Positions 11,601-21,700 of a DNA stretch of 64,000 nt are shown here, piece by piece. The position numbers and the translations under genes are program-made. Under the pieces are notes generated by a model. The model was not told the DNA's origin, ran no database searches, and was given only the letters and a program-made list of their open reading frames with translations. Source of the stretch: Ulva prolifera (taxonomy: Eukaryota > Chlorophyta > Ulvophyceae > Ulvales > Ulvaceae); contig CM041201.1 of assembly GCA_023078555.1 (NCBI GenBank), positions 687,213 through 751,212 on the forward strand, in the 5' to 3' direction. The stretch's first letter is position 1, and each line of letters starts with the position of its first letter.

Positions 11601-13934
11601 CACCCGCACATGCGCCGGGTGAGCGGCCGCACGCCCCACAGCTTCCCCCGCTGGCCGCCTCTGCACCCGCACCGGGGCAGCGCCTCACATGTATCAGCAA
11701 CTGCATGATTGCCACGTCACACGCCAGCGGCACTGCCGCAGCACAGGCCATGAGCACGCACAGCCAGCGGATCAGGTGGCACACGCTAGGAGCTCCACCA
11801 GCCACTGCCACTATACAGTCAAGCCCACTACCTAGCACACGCAACAGGCACAGCCGCACGCACTGCAGCCGCACGCATGCAGGCACAGCTTCCCGCACCT
11901 GCTCGCGCTCCTCGTTCGCCTGCTCCGTCCCCGACGCGCGCGCCAGCGCCAGCGCGTCGATCTCATCCACAAAAATCAGGATCGGGTCGTCGTACGCGCG
12001 CGCCCGCTTGAACAGATCCCGCACGCGTGCCGCGCCCACGCCCACGATCGCCTCCACGAACTCCGACCCCGACATCTGGTAGAACCCGACGTTCGCCTCC
12101 CCGGCGATCGCCTTCGCGATCAGCGTCTTGCCGGTGCCGGGGGGGCCCTCGAGGAGGACGCCCTTCGGCGCGCGCACGCCCGCGCCGCGGTACGCGTCCG
12201 GGTCCTTCAGGAACGCGACGATCTCGTCAAACTGGTGCTTCACGACGTCGAGGCCGGCGACGTCCGCGAGCGTCACGTCCGTCGTGCCGTCCTTGCGCGC
12301 CTTCGCCTTGGACTGCGCAAACTCGAGCGCCTCCTGGAGGTCGACCGGCTGGCGGTTCTTCTTGCGGAAGATGCCGAAGAGGACGACGGCGAAGACGAAC
12401 GACATGATCGCCGCCTGGAGGATGATGTTCGGGACGAACTGGTACACCGGCCCAAAGTCGAGCTGCGGCGGCGTGAGCCTGCAGGTGCGAGCGGGTGCCA
12501 CATCCGTCTCTCTCACACAAAGCAACTTTCGTCTCTCGTGGCCGAATTGGCCTTAGCCCGTCAAAATTCTTACAGACAGAACATTTCCGGCTGACGAGTA
12601 TGGTGCTGCATGTGAGTGGTGCAGGGACGTGACGTGAAGGGTGCGTGGTGTTGTGAATGGACAGCACACACAGGGGGGGTGGTGGGCGGGGCGCACTTGT
12701 AGTCGATGCTGAGGTGGCGCATGTGGGGGTTGAAGGCGGGGTAGTTGGCGTTCATCTGCAGCTTCGTCCGGGGCACGGTCGGGACCTCCGCGGCGGTGTA
12801 GTGCACCAGCGCCCTGCGAGGCAGGCGCTCCTCCAGGGCCTCGAACAGCTCCTCAAACATCTGGTGGTAGCCGATCTCGTACGGCGCCCCTGTGTACACT
12901 CGCTCCCGCGGCCAGCTGCATGTGGCCTGTGGTCAGCTCAGCACAAGCCACAGGGACTCGGGCCATGGCATGGCAGAGCAGCAGGTCAAAGCACCAAATT
13001 GGAAGCACTTGGCAGAGCAATGATAGCGATCACCCGCAGATCTACACCGTCCACTCATTCAGCACACTGCAAACATCATCTCAAGGCAGACTGCCCGAAT
13101 CGATATCTCTCGGTACGAACACTGCTATTGGTCTGCTGATGTTGCGGTTATGTCGAGTGCTGGGGCCACCCAGGCAGATGATAGATGGTTGGCACACTGG
13201 GTAATGGACACCATGAGCAGGAGGATCAATGGACCGTGCTGCATCGTGAGCAGGAGGACGACACAGGCAGAGCATGAGGGCTGTGGTGGAGCTCACTTGT
13301 ACACTGCTCCTGGACTGGCGCCGGAGAGGTGGTCTGTTAGGTGAGTGTCAAGGCCAGGCCGGTCAACGTTGACCCGCCGTTGGTTGCCCGAGTCATCTCG
13401 GACGATGACGCGGTAGCCTGGGTACGACGGAGCCATGAATCGGCCGCTGTCCTTCCAGATCTCTAGGTTCCACTTGGGTGCATCAGCGTCGTAGAAGACG
13501 CTCGTCCAGTTGCGCTCTTTGAGGCCGTGGATGAAGAGGTTGAGAGGCATCTCATCGAGCTTGTTCCATGCGGGCTCCTTCTCAAGAGTGTTGTACGTGT
13601 CCCCAAGAACACTTGGCGGAACGAAGACGTGAGACTTTGTTTGTGGATTGCCTTCAGAGTCGATGTTGGTGACATCTATTTGAATGGTCACATCTTCCAG
13701 GGTTGGTCCCTGCCCTTTGATGCGCTTCAGGTCTTCCTTCGAGAACTTTTCATTCGGCCGTGGAGGTGCTTCATCCTGTGTCTTCTGCCAGAAAAATGCG
13801 TTTGCGGCTGTAAGCTGCCGTCGTCTTTGATGCCGACGTGTGTGGAGCAATCGATTTTGGCACTGCCGACATGGGCGAGGCCTGCCCGCGCCAAAGCCTG
13901 GCAGCGGCACAGTCCCAGCAAGGGCACAATTCAT
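8622..13934 (-). CDS. FTSHI: Plastid FtsH-like AAA protein, peptidase-inactive (FtsHi)
   Basis: Seven exons join in phase to about 825 residues: 13934-13297, 12915-12697, 12478-11899, 11463-11125, 10890-10534, 9175-8990 and 8780-8622. The N-terminus is Arg-rich and nearly free of acidic residues, as expected of a chloroplast transit peptide. One membrane helix ([20 protein letters not shown]) precedes the AAA module, which has an intact Walker A GPPGTGKT (near residue 397), Walker [10 protein letters not shown] and arginine-finger region RAGRFDRK. The zinc-protease motif HEXXH reads HEAGR (about residues 624-628): the second histidine is lost, so proteolysis is unlikely. Plant FtsHi proteins share this property and act in a 2-MDa motor that pulls preproteins through the inner envelope. 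I infer membership of that group but not which FtsHi it is. The 1.36-kb intron 5 is full of repeats. Confidence 0.85.
9231..9545. repeat. Tandem array, about 11 copies of a 28-29 bp unit
   Basis: Eleven near-identical units of the form ctcgagccaacacaacagca plus tagcaatgc follow one another without spacers. Two units (the second and the last) carry the variant cgggccaccggacagca and are 28 bp long. The array lies wholly inside intron 5 of the FtsHi gene. Because 29 is not a multiple of 3, all reading frames stay open across it, which produces spurious repetitive open frames on the minus strand. Confidence 0.95.
9624..9706 (+). repeat. Direct repeat copy 1 (partner at 10168-10250)
   Basis: About 83 bp beginning gtgggtcagccatggggttt are repeated in the same orientation at 10168-10250 with only three substitutions. 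Both copies lie in FtsHi intron 5, about 460 bp apart. The stretch between them also repeats gggcgcatgcactgctgt (near 9828 and 9921). Confidence 0.92.
10168..10250 (+). repeat. Direct repeat copy 2 (partner at 9624-9706)
   Basis: Same-orientation copy of 9624-9706. The near identity points to a recent segmental duplication or a small element with direct terminal repeats within the intron. I saw no coding capacity between the copies. Confidence 0.92.
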
Positions 13935-14419
13935 CTAATCTTGCATCTCAAGATGCCGATCGATGCGCCGACTCGTGCTAATGCAGGAACATGTCTCAAT
14001 CTGGCCGCTCTAGAGGCTATCGATCATGCACCCACGCGATTGATTGTTGTACAGTAAAGCGAAGCACATTTGAGTGGATTTCCTTCCATTCTTCGTGTTG
14101 TACAAGCCCATGCCACCGGTCTGCATCGCGGCCGGCGACACATGGCTACCGAGCGTGGCGAAAGGGCGCCTGGAGCTGCGACTGCCAAGCTCCCGGTTGC
14201 GGATGGAAGTCACATGCGCTTCAGGCCAGCCTTCATCGATGGCTCGCGCACGTCATATCAGATACGTCCAAGCAGGAGGTTGCAGCGTTTGTCGCGGCCA
14301 TTGACTCGCTTTGTGGTGTTGTGATCTCGTCGCTGTGGACCTGCCTGCCTCAGTGCAGGTGTCGTGTCAGTGCCAGCGGAGCGCCGTTCAGCACCGCTCA
14401 AACCCAACCATCAGCGCTC
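13935..14419. promoter_or_regulatory. Divergent promoter region, FtsHi / CTU2
   Basis: About 485 bp separate the start codons of two divergently transcribed genes, so both promoters and 5' UTRs should lie here. No TATA box or known operator is obvious. Confidence 0.4.
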
Positions 14420-15959
14420 ATGGCCTTGCCTAAATGTAGTAAATGCTCAAATGAGCTAGCGCAGGTAATCTCAGAGTCAGGCAGGTTGTGTGCGGAATGT
14501 CTCAGTGCGGCCGTACACGCCAAGTTGAGCAAAGCTCTAAAGGTATACGATGGGCTAGTACATGGGGACCAGGTGGTTGTTGCCGTATCTGGAGGACCAT
14601 GCTCAATGGCGCTTGCTCACTTGCTGTCCCACTTCTGCATACTGGACTGGACAAGGCCACAGCGAGGAAAGGTGCTGCAGCTGCCTTCCGCGACTTGCAT
14701 CCCTCCAGCTGCGCGGTATGCCTCCTATCGATGTCCTTTTGCGATTTGTAGGTGTCGTGTAAGATCCATATCGTCCACATAGACGAGTCAGCAGTGCTCG
14801 GAGCAGGTGCTAGCCGCTCTGAACTGCGATGGACCGAGCTTGAAGCACAGCTGAAGGAATCGATAGACGACATGTCCCTGCACGTCGTTCCACTGCAAGA
14901 CGTCTGCTCTGGGACCCCAGAACAGAAGGTGGACAGCCTGAAGCACGCTCTGAGCCATGCTAAAGATGCAACAAGCAGAGAGGACTTGCAGCGGAGCTTG
15001 CGCATGCGGCTCCTTCATGCAGTGGCGCACTCTCTCAACTGCAACAAAATCGTGCTCGGTGAGAGCTGCACGAAGATGGCGTCAAACTTCTTGGCAGCTG
15101 CAGCAAAGGTCTGTGCCCGCAGCCCCAGGCTCGGTGTGACTCCAGCATGCGATTGCAGCACTTGATCGGCGCGACACAGTGCAGGGGCAGGGGTATTCAG
15201 CTGCCGCAGACGTACATATGGCCGATGCCAGGGAGCCTGTGTGTATAATGAAGCCTCTGCTGCACCTCAGCAGGAAGGAGCTGGCACTGTACTGCGTCTT
15301 CAACACGATCACGTTCTTTGCGGACCCGTTGTCTGCAACCTCCGCGACCATCACATCGATCAACAGCCTCACAGATGCATTCGTCGCTGAGCTCTCGGTA
15401 CGGATCTGCTCAGCATGCACATGCACCGCAGTCGCCTACGCCGCTGACAAGCAGCAGCAGCCTCGGGTGTACGGGCACAGTCGCATCTCACTGCAGATCA
15501 CCTGGGCGCACCACATGCAGCGACAGGCCCAACACTCACAACAGGCACGCGCTCGCCATGCAGGGGAACAACCGAGGCGGTGTCTCCAACATCGCCAAGA
15601 CCGCCGCCAAGCTGCCTCCCTTTGCATTCAACGACGCCCGCCTGGCGTGCGCGCCCCCGTTGCGCCACCTCATGCAGACGCACGTGCGCGGCATCCCTCG
15701 ATCCAAGCAGCTGCCGGCCGCAGTTGAGGAGGCCTGCCAGCGCGAGAGGCGCCACCTGTGTGACGTCTGCCGGAGGCCGTACCCGGCCAGCGCCGCGGCG
15801 GACCCATCAGCGCCGAGGATGTGCCCGTCGTGTGCCCAGTGGGCAGTGGTAGATGATGTGAGTGACACGGAGGCCTGTAGTGGGCCTGGCCCTGCGGAGG
15901 ATGTGGGTGCGCGGTTAGCATGGCTATCTGGTGCGATGCCAAAGCTTGAGCTAGGATGA
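14420..15959 (+). CDS. CTU2: Cytoplasmic tRNA 2-thiolation protein 2 (CTU2/NCS2)
   Basis: Four exons join in phase: 14420-14671, 14752-15108, 15146-15397 and 15564-15959, about 418 residues. The N-terminus has CSKC and CAEC zinc-type pairs, then the PP-loop-like VVAVSGGPCSMALAHLL. The middle holds GESCTKMASNFL and GQGYSAAADVHMADAR, close to plant CTU2, and the C-terminus holds a second zinc-type set (LCDVC, MCPSC). With CTU1 this protein thiolates U34 of cytosolic tRNAs for Lys, Glu and Gln using sulfur carried by URM1. CTU2 is usually considered the non-catalytic partner. Intron 2 (15109-15145) is only 37 nt long, but the frame and the plant-like sequence across the junction require it. The last exon is clearly more GC-rich than the first three. 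Confidence 0.9.
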
Positions 15960-16660
15960 GCTGCGAGGGGCATGAGCATGTTGTACGGGCGCACCCAGGT
16001 AATTTAAACATGCATGCGCGCGACGGCGTGGTAGGGAGGTGCAGCCGGTTGCACGGCATTGAAATGCACACAGTACCGTACGAAACTCAGTCCATCGACA
16101 AAACAGGCAGCGTTGCATGGGGTCTAGGTCTAACAAATCTATTTTTTGTGGGTCCAGCCACCCCGGAACTCCTGATTATATGTACCTAGCTGGGTACCTA
16201 GAAAACCCAGTGTTATGCGGTCCATGTCGATGGACTTGAATTAGCACAGTGTGATTGTATTGTTCTTGCACCTGCACCGGGGCTGGCCATGTTGCCGCTG
16301 GGGATGCGCCCGTGGGGTGATCTCACTGAGCGTAGTCACCTCTCCGAGCGCAAGAACTCGGTGCTGTTGCCTCAGCCCGTGATTTTGAAGCGCAATTAGG
16401 TCCGCAGTCACCGCCGCGGTCAACTTCAGATCACCCTGCATGCAGAAGTGTGGGGGAGATGGCAGCCCTGCATCACATAACGCACTGCGACAAACCATCA
16501 CAGATGGTCACAGTGCACACCATCCTCATGGCTGATACACACCGCTGCTGTGTTGAGATACACGCTGCTGTGTTGAGATACGTCGATCGCGTGCTAAAAC
16601 CCCTCCCGTGGCTTCATGTGGCTATGACCAGGCCCGGACCCTCGCAGCTCATGCTATCTG
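15960..16660. other. Intergenic region after CTU2
   Basis: About 700 bp with no recognisable gene. It holds the CTU2 3' UTR and a short direct repeat near 16550-16580 (gctgctgtgttgagatac twice). Confidence 0.45.
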
Positions 16661-16669
16661 TCGCCTCTG

Positions 16670-18080
16670 TCATGTTGATAGAAGTTCTATCATAGAACTA
16701 TTGAGTACTGTGCCCAGCTGTACTGCTCCCTCACGGAATGTGTGCGTACATGCTGCACGGCAGGGCATCTGGCTAGGGAACCGCTGGCGGCGTGGTTGAA
16801 ACTGCCCGCCGCGCTGTGCCGCCGCTGCGGCGGCCGCTCCGGCACACCCCGCAGGCCCCCCGGCCGCCGCGCTGTGCCGCAGCAGCGGCGGCCGGGGCCG
16901 CGGCGTGGCATTCGGCAGCCTGGCTGCCTGGGTCACACATATTTGGTCCCGTTAACTCGGAGTTGTCAATGGCCAATAGGATACAGCTCAGCAAATTCAG
17001 ATTTACTTTGCTTTACACAGCCACCCAGCAGCAGCTCACGCACACGCGCCTCGGCCCGGCAGGGCTGGGTGCTCCAGGCCCTTGCAGGAGGCGTGGCTGG
17101 CTGCATCATGGTGTGGCAGTGAGCACCACGGGGGCACTCCCATCACTGCAGCTGGCCCCTGGCAGTGAGCACCCTGGCATCACGATCATGCAGCCATGCA
17201 TGTCTCAGACTGTTGTGCACCCACTCACGATGATGAGCGACTTCGTGAGCATGAGAGCGGGCTTGCGCCTGATCGGGAGCACCCTACGAGCGATCATCTG
17301 CGAAGACGGCGCAGGCCATATCACATGCACGGTGTGCTCGTATGTGAATGGCTTCGCAGCTGCAGAACGATCTGTCAACCGCAGCCTGCTTCAAGTGTTG
17401 AAAAAACTGCAGACTTGCACACATGGAGCGGCGGGCATTGCTGATGTGAAACGCAAGGGGTGCCTGAGAATCGCCTGCTGTGCATCATGCATGATCATGC
17501 TTGGCTGTGCTGCTCACCAGGGCAAGCACGGCATACAGCTTCATCACTGCTTCACTCTTGTGGCAAGCAAGCACATTAACTAGGCAATGAAGCTGTGTCG
17601 TAGGCTGGAGTGTCGTTTACAGGGCCGTGCACTGGTAAAACGCAGCGGCAGTCACTGTGGCTAGAGGTGCACTACGGAGCCAGTCGGTATATAGTCCTCC
17701 AGAATTCGTCAAGTCTCAAGCAGACGTGCGTTTCATACGCTGATAACAAACGTTGACCTCAAGAACGCGTTCCAAACATACCGAAGACCCAGAACCCGTG
17801 TTTGAATGCAACTCTGGACATGTATGAGTCATACAGTATGAAAGGTGTTCTTTGATGCTTGCTTATAGGACATTCATCGGGGGAGGGGAGCCAAGGGAAT
17901 GGGTGAGCGTCAAACATGTCGAGCGTCAGCGCGAGGTCGGCGATGCGCTCCGTGCCGGCGGCGATCGCCGAGATGACGCGCGGCACCGCGGCGGCGCTGC
18001 CGAGGATGGCCTGCACGTTGGCCGCCTCGTGCGCGGTGTGCTCAGCCTCTAAGCGGTCCCGCAGCGCGCCGACCTGTACG
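16670..18080 (-). other. Possible small minus-strand gene or orphan exons
   Basis: Two GC-rich islands stand out from AT-richer flanks, as coding exons do elsewhere here. The first (about 18080-17860, minus) follows a tgcgtacag acceptor and encodes VGALRDRLEAEHTAHEAANV then ISAIAAGTERIADLALTLDM, a likely coiled coil. The second (about 16930-16670, minus) is Ala/Arg-rich and low in complexity. Between them lies a copy of a repeat (16965-17020) that elsewhere precedes a 3' splice site in minus-strand sense. SMCHD1 already has a clean stop at 18730, so these would belong to a separate gene or be remnants of a duplicated SMCHD1 3' end. No family is recognised and no start codon was found. Confidence 0.25.
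16965..17020 (-). repeat. Intronic short repeat, family B, copy 1
   Basis: On minus this reads gtaaatctgaatttgctgag then ctgtatcctattggccattg. It matches 24285-24345 in about 45 of 50 positions. In the other copy the repeat sits shortly before a 3' splice site of SMCHD1. Confidence 0.8.
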
Positions 18081-18097
18081 CAGAGCACCGCTTTTTT

Positions 18098-18121
18098 GGG
18101 GGGGGGGGGGGGGGGGGGGGG
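18098..18121 (+). repeat. Homopolymer G24
   Basis: Twenty-four consecutive G on plus (C on minus). It lies just upstream, in minus-strand sense, of a predicted 3' splice site and would form a long C-rich pyrimidine tract. Confidence 0.95.
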
Positions 18122-18729
18122 CATTCGCTCCAGCAACACCCGGGAGAGCTGGGAGTAGTAGTACAGATTAACACGTAGTACAGATTGACACTCAAGCAAT
18201 ATTGCTCATCACGGCCGTTGCTACATGACCCAGTACGGTCATTTGTGTCGGAATGAAATGTCTGGAAGCGGTGCACTCTTTTGTGCGGGCTTGCTGTACC
18301 TTGTGTGACGGCCATGGCTCGCCTGCCGGGGTGAGCGACCAGTTGGTGTGGGGAACGGCAGGTTGACCATGTGGACAGCCACTTGACACTTGCGTGGCTC
18401 AGGCAAGCTCACTCTGACAGGATGGATATTCAAACTCTGTCACATTCTTTCAACAGCCCGAGCCGCCACGTGAGTGGCGATTGCACCTGGAACTTCCCGA
18501 TGTGTATCGTTGCCGTTACACAGTCTCCATTTCATCTGTCAGCACAAAACACTGACTCTACGCAAGAAGCTCCAGGCACAAAGAATCATGGTGTTATGAA
18601 TGGTTCAGACCTACACACGTGCACATCACATGGAGGAAGGCGCCGCATGTACAGCAGCAGCAATGCGCTTGCTGCTACAGGCCCTCCAATCTCGCGATCA
18701 CACCCCCATCATGCCCAACAACGTCGCAA

Positions 18730-21700
18730 TCAAAAATCGTCTTCGAGGCCGGCGGCGCGGATGGCGTCCTGCTCCACCCGGCGCCGCCGGGCGTTGCGTC
18801 GCGGCTGCGACGGCGCCACCCCCGCATCGGCCCGCCCCCGCTTCGTCCCGTGTTTGATACGGTCGTCCAACTCCCCTGCACTCCACCAGCATCCGAGTCA
18901 CCACCGGCACTGTTTGGCAGCAGGCGCAGCTTGCAGGCTGGCGTGTTTGCACGTGGCCGTGCTGTGCGTGCTGCGAGAGGACAGGTTCACCGCCACGATA
19001 GCATCGCAGACTGCAGTGGCGCACGCTGATCTGCGGACAGATCAAGCACAGCTGCAGTCACCAAGAGCCAGTGCACAGCGGCAGCAGCGTGCAGGCATCA
19101 ATGCTCAGAACGTGTGTTGGCACCGGCGCAGGCACGGCGCTCTCCATGCGCAGCATGTGCGGTCACGATTGTGTGAAGGATGTCAGGTCTGATGCAGGAT
19201 TCGCCGAAACAAACCCGACACGTCTGCCCAGGGGATCCAAGATAAAACATCTTCCTGGGCTCAGGTACCACAAACGGAAATGGCGGTGATTCTTGTATGA
19301 TGGAGTTCGAGGCAAGCAGGTTACGGCACTTGCATTCACATTTTGAAGGGAACATCAAGACGAGCATGTGGAAGGGGGGGGGGGGGAGGGGGGGGGGGGG
19401 GGGGGCGCGCGCACCGACGGCAGCTTCGAGGCGCTGCAGCTCAGCGGCATGCTGCTGCCGATGGCTCTCGAGCGCAGCCGCGGCCGCCTGCAGCGTCACG
19501 GAAGCCTGCTCGGCCTCCTGCAGGGCTTCCAGCACGGCCTGCAGCGCCTTGGCCTCCTCCTCTGTTGCCGCCTTCAGCGGGCCCTGCATGTGAGCGCATG
19601 TGGCCGTGGGGGTCTCTGCAGGATAGCATGTGTGCGCATGTGACCGTGGACATCGCGGGGGTCTACCGGCTGGATGGGGACGATGCAGTGTTCTGCACCC
19701 ACCCGCACAATCACGGCAGCATGTGGCTGCACCATTCTGCAGCGACAACTCTCAGAGCAAGGTGGCATGCAGCCGACGGCTGAACGGCAGCCGCCGACAG
19801 CTGCATGATCGTCGGTCCATCCGAAAGGGCACGACTGGCCGGCATGCCACGCAGCACGTGCTCGTGCTGCTGCCCGTGGCGACTCGAGCGGCAGGGATCA
19901 ATGCAAAGTTCCGGCTGGCGACTGAGCCATTGTGTTGTGGATCGTCAATTTCACAGCTGCGCTAGCCTAAGAGCAGCTGCTTGCAAAGTTTCAGCTGAAG
20001 GGCAGTCCTGCGGGCCCGCGTCACGGTGCATACTGAGCACCTCAGGCATTCAGTCGCGGCACACTCCGCCTCCCTGTTCGCAAGCTAGAACCATCCTTCA
20101 AGTGGTTCTCTGACCAACCTTACAAAAGAGACAGGATGGTCTACGAACAGAACTGGGGACACCGATTCATTGCTCCAGCGGCACACGATCTGCTCTTGGA
20201 GACCACACACCTGCCCCGGCGCCAGCTGCGCGAACCGGAACTTCGCGCGGCTGAGCGGCTCCGTCGCGAACGAAGAGCCGCAGACGATGCCGTTGCCGCG
20301 GATCTTGCCTCCGTCGAGGGTCAGGATGTCGGAGCAGCTGCCCCCCAGCTGCCGCACGACGACGTCGCGGTAGGCCTCGGCCGCCTCGAGCGTCGTGAAC
20401 ACGAGGGTGCGGCCGAAGAGTGTCCAGAAGACGCTCGGGCGGAGGTCGGACACCGCGGGGAGCGCCGTCGGGCGCACGAGGTTGAATGCGTAGTCCACGG
20501 CTCCCGGCGGCCAGTCGCGGCCGCCGTACGGCAACTGCACGACAGCGCCTCGCGGCTGTGAACGCGGCTGTGTGGCTGGGTTGCCGTGCGGCGCTCCGAT
20601 TTCGTGGCTGTGTGATTTTGCAGACTCAGAGCCGGAATTCTGTGGTCAAGGTAATCGCTGTGGTCCATGCCGCTTGCAAGTGCAGATGACCTCGCTGCGA
20701 CAGTGCGCATCGCGCGGCTGATCGGCGCCTGGGTGCGGGACTGTGCATGGGGAACCGGCGCTCCGGTCGATGATCCCAGTACGTACACTTACCTCCAGCA
20801 ACACGGCAGTGCATGCCCCCAAATGGAGGCACCGTGGAGACGCTCAGGTGCACCACGCGCACAGCGAACGCGCTCAAGGTGGCTACGGCAGGGGGCGGAC
20901 ACACCTGCGGGATCGGCCGGCGCGCCTTCTGAAGCCGCGCGAGGCCCTGCGTGTGCGGCAGCGGCACGAGCAGCGGGCGCTCTGAGCCGTGGCACGCCGC
21001 CTGGATGAGGCCGCGCGCCGGCTGCGGCAGGTCGTCGAGGGCGCAGCGCGCGTGCGGCGACTCGGCGGCGGCGGAGCAGCGGCTGCACATCGGCAGCGCG
21101 AGCACGTCCGGCACCTGGCACTGCTCTGCCAGCAGCGCTTCGGTCACCGCGATCCTGCACGGATTCCGCGTGCTCGTGTGCTGAGTGTTGAATGCGCCCG
21201 GAGCGCGCGGAACTGTTCGAGGCTGGCTTTCGATGTGGGCCTTACATCTGTAGGTAAATTTGTGCTGTCTGCTGGTACCGGGTGCAGGTAGGCCGGACTG
21301 CATGAATGATAACACCGACGGAATACTGATGCTTGCGGACTCCCATGTATGCCGCCGGCAGGCGCACCCTGCAGGATGCAATGCGCAGTCACGCAAGGCT
21401 GCTCCAGCACCTGGGGGAGATGGTGAGGGGCGCACCGCGTCTCGGTGTCGTCGACGACCAGCGTGCGCAGCGTGGCTTGAAGCGACGCCGACAGCAGCTC
21501 CGACAGCCGCGTGTCCTGCACGCTGCCGAGCTGCGCAAACGCGCCATGCACGCCGCGGCGCTGCAGCGCGAGCGCGCGCTTCACCGCCGCCGTCTGCGGG
21601 TGCGTCGGGTTGCCGAAGCGGGCGGCGCGGCCGCTGCCCTCCACGTCGGAGCGCTGCGTCGCCGCCGGTGCCGGCTCTGCGGCGGCGGCCGCCGCCGCGA

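Noticed and set aside
10367-12594. Plus-strand frames opposite FtsHi exons 3-5
   Set aside because: Same cause: the high GC of the sense exons suppresses stops on the other strand. The minus strand carries the AAA motifs.
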